Of a stretch of 5,613 nucleotides of DNA, positions 1 to 4,850 are shown one piece after another. The stretch is from an uncultured Clostridia bacterium (GTDB lineage Bacteria > Bacillota > Clostridia > Oscillospirales > Ruminococcaceae), in NCBI GenBank assembly GCA_937893735.1, contig CALBGD010000487.1, forward strand, positions 1 to 5,613, given 5' to 3'. The notes under the pieces are model-generated. The model ran no database searches. It was not told the DNA's origin and was given only the letters and a program-made list of their open reading frames with translations. How positions within the stretch are numbered: position 1 is the stretch's first letter; every line of letters starts with the position of its first letter. The translations under genes were made by a program, and so were the position numbers.

Positions 1-2
1 TA

Positions 3-95
3 ATTTATCCGGATTTAAGTTTTAGATTAACTGACAACGGCAGGAAAGTAGAATATATAGACCTTCAGGTATATCAGCGGGAAATGCCGTTTTAA
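3..95 (+). CDS. 3' end of an unidentified gene, truncated by the window edge
   Basis: The frame starting at base 3 is open for 30 codons and stops at TAA 93-95. The other two forward frames meet stops within the first 33 bases. The peptide ends in LTDNGRKVEYIDLQVYQREMPF-like sequence (final residues REMPF): mixed, charged, and plausible as a natural soluble C-terminus. I do not recognise the family, and too little remains to assign a function. It would converge on the large minus-strand gene, with the hairpins at 114-172 between the two stop codons, which is a usual arrangement for two tail-to-tail genes. The frame is short enough to be open by chance, so confidence is limited. Confidence 0.4.
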   Translation: MYPDLSFRLTDNGRKVEYIDLQVYQREMPF

Positions 96-113
96 GTCTG
101 AATACAGAAAATA

Positions 114-137
114 CTGCTGAAATCTGTTTTTCGGCAG
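114..137. terminator. hairpin in the convergent intergenic gap
   Basis: CTGCTGAAA at 114-122 pairs with TTTCGGCAG at 129-137 (nine pairs, one of them G-T) around a six-base loop. Read on the minus strand, the bases after it are moderately T-rich (TATTTTCTGTATT). It could therefore act as a second terminator behind the stronger hairpin at 144-172 for the large minus-strand gene. The T-tract is broken, so the call is tentative. Confidence 0.4.
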
Positions 138-143
138 AATGAA

Positions 144-172
144 GCCCCCGGCGCTGCAAAGGTGCCGGGGGC
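144..172. terminator. GC-rich hairpin, probable (bidirectional) terminator
   Basis: GCCCCCGGC at 144-152 and GCCGGGGGC at 164-172 form a perfect 9-bp stem, which can extend inward by a G-T and a C-G pair, leaving the loop TGCAAAG. It begins nine bases past the stop codon of the large minus-strand gene and lies between two probable convergent stop codons. Neither side has a long T-tract (GTTATCATTT on the plus side, TTCATTCTG on the minus side), so it is an imperfect intrinsic terminator, or a 3' stabilising stem, placed where a terminator is expected. Confidence 0.6.
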
Positions 173-180
173 GTTATCAT

Positions 181-3100
181 TTACGCTGCACTGACTAAAT
201 GCTTGAGTATCGCCGAAGCGTCCAGCGCATTCACTGTGCCGTCGCCGTTAAAATCGCCCATAAGGGGATTTGCCCTCTCGGAGATTCCCACGATGCTTTT
301 CAGCACCGCCGCTGCGTCAAGGGCGTTCAGCACGCCGTCGTTGGTGATGTCGCCGGGGAGGTCGCTGAACCCGCACACCATGACCACATATTCTCCTGCT
401 GGATCAACGCCGGGAATCATCACAGTGCCGTCCTCGCCGAGCCTTACGCAGCACTGGAATTCCAGCTTACCGCCCGCAAGCTTGTATACGTTCGCAAACT
501 GGCCAGAGAACTCCCTGCGGAAGCTCATCTTCAGGTCTGCCGGGATATTCGTTCCGGATATCCTCATGTCTGCACCCAGTACGCCGCGGAGGGCGCTCCT
601 GTCGGCGTTTCCGGGGAGGATAGAGAAGTCCGCAGCAGAAGCAACGGCGATTTTTGCACCGTCCACCAGCCAGCTTCTGGTGCTGTCTATCACGAACTCT
701 ACTTTCAGCTTTTTCTCCGCTATCGCCTTTATGACCTCGGCGGGGACTGTTGTTTCGCCGTTCAGGCTGATAACTGCGCTGCCGCCGTTCTGTCTGCTGA
801 GGTCTGCGGCGATGTCCGTCCAGCTCTTCTGGCTGCCGTTTATCGCAGGCCTTGTATCGGTAACGGGAGTGCTCGGTCTTGAGCTTCCGCCTGAGCTGCT
901 TCCGCTTCCTCCGCCGGAGGTCTTTTTAGGACTGATAACATAGCCGCATACCGTGCATACCTCGGCTTTCGTATAAGTAGCCGGACCGCTTGATATGTGC
1001 GCTTGCCTTTCGGAGGCCGTGCCGCACTTTCCGCACTTATGCCAGTGACCGTCACGGTCGCTTTCAAACTTTTCAGACCATGAGTGCCCCGGTGCAGGTT
1101 CAGTCCTGTGCTCGGAGGAAATACGCTCGCTGCACACCGTGCAATAAACTACCAAATCATAGGAGCCGTCCTCGGTGCAGGTCGCGGGAATCACGTTTTC
1201 CTTTACCGGTTCGCCCTCGGTGTGCTTTATTTTGGCGAGCACAACGGCTTCCACAGTTACCTCGGTTTTTCCGTCCTCGTCAAGGAAGTACCGCTTGCAG
1301 AGCTCGCACTCCCAGTACTCCGCATTGCCTGTATTTGTGCAGCTCGGCTCGACGCGGGGGTGATTTGCCAGCGTGCCGTGACCGGAGTTCAGCGACGTTG
1401 AAGCCGCCGGGCTTGCGTTATAATCATCTGTTTCTGCGTATCTGATGTATCCTGTGACAAGCTCGTCATGGCCAACGGAAACGGTGTTCGCCGTGCTCCA
1501 GGTCGTGCCGTCAAAGCTGAACTCCACGCCGGGGAGCTCCGTTTCTATGCTGGCGGTGATATCGCTGCCGTCGTTCGTCAGGACAAGGCTGAACTCCCCG
1601 GAAGCGGGAGCCTCAATGTCCTCCTTGCTGGAAATGAGTATGCAGATACGGAACGATATGTCCTCATAATTCTGCGAGGGAACGGTCATGTTGATATAAC
1701 CGTACCGATTCATCGTATTACCCTCGGCAAGGGTGAAGTACACCCTGCCGTCGGAGTATCTCATGCTGTCCGCCACGATAACATCCTTGCCGATGTCATC
1801 CCCGGTGAACGTCAGGGAAACCTCCCCGACAGCGCCCATATTTTCGGGGAGCCCTGCGGCGGGTACGCTCTTTTCGCCAGTCGCCGCGTAGCTGAACTTA
1901 GCCATGCTCTCGTTTTTCCTGGGAGCGGCAGCCTTTGCTATCGCGAACTCCCAGCCGCTGTCCGTAAGCCCGGAAGCCGCCTTGTAGAACTCGCCCTCGG
2001 CGGCGCTGACCTTCACGGTGTAGCTGCCCGCGTTTACCGGCGCGGACTCCAGGGGTTCGCCGTCGCTGTCGTAGTACGTTACGGTCAGCTCGCCTGCGCC
2101 GTTGACTTTGGCGGTCAGCCCGGCGGGGTGCTCGTTTCCGTCAAACGTCAGGCTTGCCGGAGGTTCAAAATCAATATCATACACTGTAAGCTTTTTCTTA
2201 TCCACGCTGATAACAAGGTCCTTTGTGGATTCCTCCGGGAAGAACTCCGAGCTGCTGTTGTTATAAACCAGCGTCAGGGTCACGTCACCCACGCAGTCGG
2301 CGATCCATGACAGTGCATAATTATTGCCTGTTGCAACGGTTCTTTCATCGATCTTTATGGAAAAATCGCCGCTGTCATCATAAAATACAGGCTTATCGTT
2401 ACCATCAAATCTCAGCTCTGCAAGTGCGATGAATCCGATAGTATCGCCGTAAACCGGATATGTAGGGATTTGTTTCACGAATGAAAGCCCCGTCGAATAG
2501 CTTACGGCAGCCGCATTGTCCTCTGAAAAGGATGGATAATATGCAATGTGGTTTTCCTTATCGTTTGCTTTCTTGACCCAGAGGTTCTCACTGGTGGGCA
2601 TTTTATCAAGCGCGTCAGAAGAGAGCATATCCAGCGTGGTGAGAGCCGTTCCGCGTTCTCTGCCGCCCCAGCACAGGGACTTATCATAGTAGCAGTTTGT
2701 GACGCTAAAATCAGTATTTATTGAAGCGGTGATACCGCCCTTGTTGGCCTCAGCGCTGATCACCGCAGAAGCGTAGCAGTCCTTTATCACACCCTTGCCC
2801 ATGAGCATGGTATTGAACGGTACGATGCCGCCGCAGTTATAGCCGGAAATCGTTCCCGTAAAGCAACAGCCATATATTGAGGCTCCTTCGCCATAGCCGC
2901 AGATACCTCCGGCAGCTCCTGAGCCGCTGATATCGCCGTCTACGCCAAGCAGCATGACAGTACCGCACCTGACATAGCCGAACAAGCCTGCGTTGTCTTC
3001 GCTGTTTATCTGAACATTGCTGATAACGTGCCTGTCGCCGCTGAATCTGCCACTAAAGTTATTCTGGAGACTCTCGCCTATCGGGGTTATCGTCTTGCCG

Positions 3101-4428
3101 GAAAGGTTCAGATCCTGCGTGAGGACAAAGTTCCCTTTCCATTTCGTGCTGTCTGTTCCTATGGCAAGGAAATCTTCCTCGTTGTTTATGGGGGTGTATT
3201 CCTGCCAGTCCTTGGTATCGTCAACGCTGAAATCATAGACCGGGGTGCCCTCTGCGACCACGCTGGGCTCGCCTACGTTTTTCAGGCTTATGTAGCATAT
3301 CTCGCGCACGCCGTGCCTGCCGACGGTTTCTCTTATTCTTTCGCCGCCGACATTCCATCTGTCTTCGCTGAAATCAGCGGGGAGCGCGCCGGACAGCTCT
3401 TCCGTAATCAGCCCCGTTCCATTGTTGTTATTGAGGGAGCAAACCTCGCTGTTGTAATAGAATTTTGTGATGGAAGCGCCGTCGGTGAGCTCTCCGACGA
3501 CAGCGCCTGCTTTGGAGTCGCCGAGGACATTCCCGGTGTTCACACAGCGGGCGGCGCTTAATTTTTTCAGCCAGCCGAACACGCCGCCGACCTGGGTGTT
3601 GCCCTCCACAGCGGTGACATCGCCGGTATTAAGGCAGTCTGACACATCGCGATATTCCACAACGCCGCCTACGCCGCCGACAGGTTTGCCGGTGACTGTG
3701 CCTGTTACGCTGCCTGCATTATAGCATTCCTCCACCGTGTAGGTTTCCTTATCGTTTTCGCCGTAAAGGGCTGCGCCGAACACGCCGCCCACGCTGTCTT
3801 CTCCGGTCACGCTGCCGGTGTTATAACAGCGGGTAATGCTCCCGTTTACCTGACCGCATACGCCGCCGACATACCGGGTTCCGGTCACCACGTTGTTTAT
3901 GCTCTGGCAGTTTATTACATTCCGTGCATTTCCGGCAACAGCGCCGACATTCTCGCCGCCGATTATAGTGGAATTCCTGACCGTGAGGTTCTTTATGGTT
4001 CCGCTGTCGTCAGCGTTATCATCGCCGGTCTTTCCGAACAGACCCACTTCTTTCGTGCCGCTGCTGTCCACGTTCACATGGCTGATGGTATGTCCGTTGC
4101 CGTCAAATACTCCCACAAAGAAATTGCCATTGTCGCCTATGGGGATCCACGGCTTATTGCCGAGGTCGATGTCGGCGGTCAGGCTGACATACTGGTCGTA
4201 GTAATAATTATACATCACGCTTTTGGAGAAGTACGCGAGCTCCGCGCCGTTTGAAATGATGAACGGATCGTCCTTTGTTCCGGTGCCGCCCGCAAACTTT
4301 GTGGCTACATCTCCGTTCCACACTTCGACGTCTGCAGCTTGTGCCCTCGGGGAGATCACGAACATCGCAGCCAGCAGAACGACTATCATCAGTCCTGCGG
4401 CAAATATCCGGGTTTGAGTTTTTGTCAT
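181..4428 (-). CDS. Secreted GLUG-repeat protein with CxxC repeats and C-terminal type I dockerin
   Basis: A 1415-residue protein with no recognisable catalytic domain. Order of parts: signal peptide 1-31; first GLUG module about 48-347 (seven repeats); second about 411-600 (four repeats); YDG/MBG-like beta-rich modules about 655-1012; four CxxC motifs 1023-1161; Gly/Ser linker 1171-1188; beta-rich module about 1196-1352; dockerin 1359-1415. The ATG start is fixed by AGGAGG six bases upstream and by a signal peptide that begins at it. Dockerins bind cohesins, so the protein probably joins a multi-protein complex outside the cell or at its surface. GLUG and MBG-type repeats are typical of adhesins and other surface proteins, so binding to polysaccharide, host or neighbouring cells is the likely role (inference). 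No LPXTG sorting signal or SLH domain is seen, which leaves the dockerin as the only evident attachment device. Transcription is monocistronic from a consensus promoter at 4509-4537. The frame is intact, with no frameshift. Existence of the gene is near certain; its role is uncertain. Confidence 0.96.
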   Translation of the reverse strand: MTKTQTRIFAAGLMIVVLLAAMFVISPRAQAADVEVWNGDVATKFAGGTGTKDDPFIISNGAELAYFSKSVMYNYYYDQYVSLTADIDLGNKPWIPIGDNGNFFVGVFDGNGHTISHVNVDSSGTKEVGLFGKTGDDNADDSGTIKNLTVRNSTIIGGENVGAVAGNARNVINCQSINNVVTGTRYVGGVCGQVNGSITRCYNTGSVTGEDSVGGVFGAALYGENDKETYTVEECYNAGSVTGTVTGKPVGGVGGVVEYRDVSDCLNTGDVTAVEGNTQVGGVFGWLKKLSAARCVNTGNVLGDSKAGAVVGELTDGASITKFYYNSEVCSLNNNNGTGLITEELSGALPADFSEDRWNVGGERIRETVGRHGVREICYISLKNVGEPSVVAEGTPVYDFSVDDTKDWQEYTPINNEEDFLAIGTDSTKWKGNFVLTQDLNLSGKTITPIGESLQNNFSGRFSGDRHVISNVQINSEDNAGLFGYVRCGTVMLLGVDGDISGSGAAGGICGYGEGASIYGCCFTGTISGYNCGGIVPFNTMLMGKGVIKDCYASAVISAEANKGGITASINTDFSVTNCYYDKSLCWGGRERGTALTTLDMLSSDALDKMPTSENLWVKKANDKENHIAYYPSFSEDNAAAVSYSTGLSFVKQIPTYPVYGDTIGFIALAELRFDGNDKPVFYDDSGDFSIKIDERTVATGNNYALSWIADCVGDVTLTLVYNNSSSEFFPEESTKDLVISVDKKKLTVYDIDFEPPASLTFDGNEHPAGLTAKVNGAGELTVTYYDSDGEPLESAPVNAGSYTVKVSAAEGEFYKAASGLTDSGWEFAIAKAAAPRKNESMAKFSYAATGEKSVPAAGLPENMGAVGEVSLTFTGDDIGKDVIVADSMRYSDGRVYFTLAEGNTMNRYGYINMTVPSQNYEDISFRICILISSKEDIEAPASGEFSLVLTNDGSDITASIETELPGVEFSFDGTTWSTANTVSVGHDELVTGYIRYAETDDYNASPAASTSLNSGHGTLANHPRVEPSCTNTGNAEYWECELCKRYFLDEDGKTEVTVEAVVLAKIKHTEGEPVKENVIPATCTEDGSYDLVVYCTVCSERISSEHRTEPAPGHSWSEKFESDRDGHWHKCGKCGTASERQAHISSGPATYTKAEVCTVCGYVISPKKTSGGGSGSSSGGSSRPSTPVTDTRPAINGSQKSWTDIAADLSRQNGGSAVISLNGETTVPAEVIKAIAEKKLKVEFVIDSTRSWLVDGAKIAVASAADFSILPGNADRSALRGVLGADMRISGTNIPADLKMSFRREFSGQFANVYKLAGGKLEFQCCVRLGEDGTVMIPGVDPAGEYVVMVCGFSDLPGDITNDGVLNALDAAAVLKSIVGISERANPLMGDFNGDGTVNALDASAILKHLVSAA
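184..354 (-). other. Type I dockerin domain (residues 1359-1415)
   Basis: Two F-hand calcium loops are visible, 32 residues apart. Loop 1 is DITNDGVLNALD (D1360, T1362, D1364, N1368, D1371) and loop 2 is DFNGDGTVNALD (D1392, N1394, D1396, N1400, D1403). Each is followed by a helix (AAAVLKSIVG and ASAILKHLV). This is the standard duplicated dockerin fold, complete and at the extreme C-terminus. Position 3 of loop 1 is Thr instead of the usual Asp/Asn, which may weaken calcium binding there. Positions 10 and 11 of each loop, which in clostridial type I dockerins contact the cohesin, are Ala-Leu in both copies. The domain is therefore internally symmetrical, as expected for dual-mode cohesin binding. 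The cohesin partner must be encoded elsewhere. Confidence 0.93.
373..843 (-). other. Beta-rich pre-dockerin module (residues 1196-1352)
   Basis: This segment starts after the flexible linker and runs to the dockerin. It has a short helical part (WTDIAADL), a strand with SAVISLNGETTVP, a helix AEVIKAIAEKKLK, a strand VEFVIDSTRSWLVDG, and later strands ending in GEYVVMVCG. Modules of this pattern (a 'no/poor activity beta module after AVISLNG...TVP') recur just before dockerins in Ruminococcus-type surface proteins as far as I remember, but I cannot name a Pfam family. It contains an adjacent Cys pair (C1326, C1327) and C1352, which is unusual outside the CxxC region. Function is unknown; a spacer or dockerin-supporting fold is plausible. 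Confidence 0.55.
865..918 (-). other. Gly/Ser/Pro interdomain linker (residues 1171-1188)
   Basis: The stretch reads SGGGSGSSSGGSSRPSTP: low complexity and made of Gly, Ser, Pro and Thr. It separates the CxxC region from the pre-dockerin module. Linkers like this give flexibility between binding modules and are common in cellulosome-type proteins, where they are often glycosylated. Confidence 0.85.
946..1362 (-). repeat. Cys/His-rich zinc-ribbon-like repeats, four CxxC motifs (residues 1023-1161)
   Basis: Four CxxC pairs are regularly spaced: C1041/C1044, C1096/C1099, C1132/C1135 and C1158/C1161. The first two follow a lone upstream Cys in the pattern C-x10/11-C-x2-C (C1030 and C1084), with a His before it (H1023 and H1069). 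The third is preceded by H1115, H1128 and H1130, the fourth by H1144. Motifs such as CTNTGNAEYWECELC and CTEDGSYDLVVYCTVC resemble a degenerate repeat found in many Firmicute surface proteins. The residues could bind a metal such as zinc or form disulfides after export; the sequence does not decide which. The rest of the protein has only scattered Cys. Confidence 0.8.
1393..2466 (-). other. Tandem YDG/MBG-like beta-rich modules (residues about 655-1012)
   Basis: Three or four beta-rich segments follow the GLUG modules. The first (about 655-743) starts TYPVYGDTIGF and ends ISVDKKKLTVYD. The second (about 744-833) has the MBG-like signature: KKLTV at the start, LTFDGNEHPA, then APVNAGSYTVKVSA, and a closing FAIAKA. 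A third (about 834-935) carries an MAKFSYAATGEKSVPAAGLP opening and ends NYEDISFRICI. A fourth (about 941-1012) is an EFSFDGTTWSTA-type segment. Modules of this family form stalks in bacterial adhesins and S-layer-associated proteins. They probably hold the N-terminal GLUG modules away from the attachment point. Boundaries are approximate. Confidence 0.65.
2671..2997 (-). repeat. GLUG repeat block 2, four repeats (residues 478-586)
   Basis: Four diverged repeats of about 25-30 residues begin at DNAGLFGYVRCG (478), GAAGGICGYGEGASIYGCCF (504), YNCGGIVPF (530) and ANKGGITASI (561), ending in NCYYDKSLC. Each follows the GLUG plan: small residue-Gly-Gly-hydrophobic, a turn, then (N/D/G)C(Y/F). They are preceded by a lead-in at 439-475 with PIGESLQNNFSGRFSG, which matches the lead-in of block 1. 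The block closes with the usual post-GLUG segment containing GTALTTLDM and AYYPSF. GLUG repeats are expected to stack as a beta-helix-like structure. Confidence 0.85.
3427..4053 (-). repeat. GLUG repeat block 1, seven repeats (residues 126-334)
   Basis: Seven repeats begin at KEVGLFG (126), ENVGAVAG (159), RYVGGVCG (185), DSVGGVFG (211), KPVGGVGG (248), TQVGGVFG (278) and SKAGAVVG (305). Most carry the second half of the motif, C(Y/L/V)N(T/A)G(S/D/N)V, for example CYNTGSVTG and CVNTGNVLG. The block is preceded by the lead-in GTGTKDDPFIIS (about 48-59), typical of GLUG proteins, and by PIGDNGNFFVGVFDGNGHTI. Repeat 4 has an insertion (about 219-230). The repeats are diverged at DNA level, so they are protein repeats and not a recent DNA expansion. 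Confidence 0.92.
4336..4428 (-). other. Signal peptide (residues 1-31)
   Basis: A short positive n-region (K3, R7) is followed by a hydrophobic core from about 8 to 26 (IFAAGLMIVVLLAAMFVIS). The c-region then ends in AQA at 29-31, a classical A-x-A signal peptidase I site. Cleavage after A31 would leave a mature chain starting near ADVEVWNG. There is no lipobox Cys, so the protein is not a lipoprotein. Confidence 0.93.
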
Positions 4429-4434
4429 AAATTA

Positions 4435-4440
4435 CCTCCT
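4435..4440 (-). promoter_or_regulatory. Ribosome binding site AGGAGG
   Basis: AGGAGG, read 4440 to 4435 on the minus strand, lies six bases (TAATTT) before the ATG at 4428. It is a full-strength Shine-Dalgarno sequence and decides the start codon of the large secreted protein. Confidence 0.93.
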
Positions 4441-4447
4441 GTTTTTT

Positions 4448-4496
4448 GCTCCGCTGGAGCCAGAGTTTACACTCTATTCCAATTAAACACAGTTTA
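4448..4496 (-). promoter_or_regulatory. Structured 5' leader with three consecutive small hairpins
   Basis: Between the predicted transcription start (near 4502) and the ribosome binding site there are three perfect 5-bp inverted repeats in a row. They are 4484-4488/4492-4496 (loop 3), 4462-4466/4471-4475 (loop 4) and 4448-4452/4456-4460 (GCTCC/GGAGC, loop 3). The last two are one base apart and end seven bases before the AGGAGG. An A-run follows the last stem on the minus strand, not a T-run, so these are not a terminator. A role in mRNA stability or translation is inference; each stem alone is weak. Confidence 0.4.
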
Positions 4497-4508
4497 CTCA
4501 TTATATTT

Positions 4509-4537
4509 ATTATACTAGCAGAAAAAGGATTTGTCAA
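4509..4537 (-). promoter_or_regulatory. Perfect-consensus vegetative sigma promoter for the GLUG-dockerin gene
   Basis: On the minus strand TTGACA (4537-4532) and TATAAT (4514-4509) are both exact matches to the sigma-70/SigA consensus, with the optimal 17-base spacer. There is no extended TGn. The start of transcription should be near 4502, giving a leader of about 74 bases. The -35 sits in the near-palindrome TTGTTGACAA (4540-4531), which could be an operator, although this is speculative. The gene can thus be transcribed independently of feoB upstream. Confidence 0.88.
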
Positions 4538-4546
4538 CAACGTTAT

Positions 4547-4707
4547 TTAAAATTGTGTGGCGAAATCCTCCAGGCGTTTTGTCCTCGTGAGGGCAAAGCG
4601 GCGCTGCGTTTTTTTCCTCATAACAGCGCAAGGACAGATTCTTTCAGCAAGGCTCAGAGCGTTAAAATCGGCTGATAAACAATAAAAATCAGGCTGTCGA
4701 GAAACCC
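4547..4707 (-). other. Intergenic open frame, probable decayed or repeat-derived sequence
   Basis: A minus-strand frame is open from just after a stop at 4708-4710 to TAA at 4547-4549. Its only ATG (4621-4619) would give 24 residues, MRKKTQRRFALTRTKRLEDF plus ATQF, rich in Arg and Lys. The segment has no convincing ribosome binding site before that ATG (GCGCTGTT), and it ends ten bases before the -35 box of the next promoter. The frame overlaps the left inverted repeat of the element at 4690-4816. It looks more like the remnant of a repeat or a dead gene than a functional peptide. I see no other feature in 4541-4689 except a weak inverted repeat GCGCTG/CAGCGC (4601-4606/4624-4629). Confidence 0.25.
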
Positions 4708-4816
4708 TCAGTTTCTAGGAAGCGGCATTTCGGCAACACCACAAACATCGTGTTTGTGCCTGCCGCGCAGCTAAGCTTTCGCCCAACGAAGAAGATGAGG
4801 GTTTATCAACAGCCTG
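4690..4816. repeat. 127-base element with 21-base imperfect terminal inverted repeats (MITE-like)
   Basis: Bases 4690-4710 (beginning CAGGCTGTCGAGAAACC) and the reverse complement of 4796-4816 (beginning CAGGCTGTTGATAAACC) agree at 19 of 21 positions. The interior contains a further hairpin: CACAAACA 4740-4747 with TGTTTGTG 4751-4758 (loop TCG), enclosed by CGGCA 4731-4735 with TGCCG 4761-4765. No target-site duplication is visible at the ends. The size, the terminal repeats and the absence of a gene suit a miniature inverted-repeat element left by an insertion sequence, or a structured 3' untranslated region of feoB. Presence of copies elsewhere in the genome would decide. Confidence 0.5.
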
Positions 4817-4850
4817 ACAGGCACTGCGCGAAACAGTGCCTGTATTTTTT
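4817..4850 (+). terminator. Intrinsic terminator in + strand polarity, abutting the feoB stop codon
   Basis: ACAGGCACTG (4817-4826) and CAGTGCCTGT (4834-4843) form a perfect 10-bp stem with the 7-base loop CGCGAAA. ATTTTTT follows on the + strand. That is the layout of a strong intrinsic terminator for transcription moving rightward. Read on the minus strand, the tract precedes the stem as A-residues and what follows is not T-rich, so it is a weaker terminator for feoB although it lies directly behind its stop codon (4849-4851). It may still serve feoB as a 3' stem. Confidence 0.65.

Noticed and set aside
203..943. 246-codon + strand frame and the overlapping 227-codon frame at 199-882
   Set aside because: Antisense to the dockerin and linker part of the intact 1415-residue gene; no ribosome site, Pro/Ser- or Ala/Arg-rich translation typical of the reverse of GC-rich coding DNA.
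1468..2310. 280-codon + strand frame
   Set aside because: Antisense shadow of the beta-rich modules; no domain signature or ribosome binding site, whereas the opposite strand encodes recognisable MBG-like motifs.
3028..3561. 177-codon + strand frame
   Set aside because: Antisense to the region between and including the GLUG modules; no independent support.
2671..4053. CRISPR-like or other DNA repeat array
   Set aside because: The periodicity is that of protein GLUG repeats of varying length with diverged DNA; there are no identical direct repeats with unique spacers.
4208..4540. 110-codon minus-strand frame overlapping the promoter, leader and start of the large gene
   Set aside because: It begins upstream of the predicted transcription start, covers the promoter, and continues out of frame through the signal peptide region of the real gene. 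Its internal ATG at 4501-4499 sits at the very 5' end of the transcript without a ribosome site.
4601..4629. GCGCTG/CAGCGC inverted repeat with an internal T-run as a terminator
   Set aside because: The T-run lies inside a 17-base loop, not after the stem, and the stem is only six pairs.
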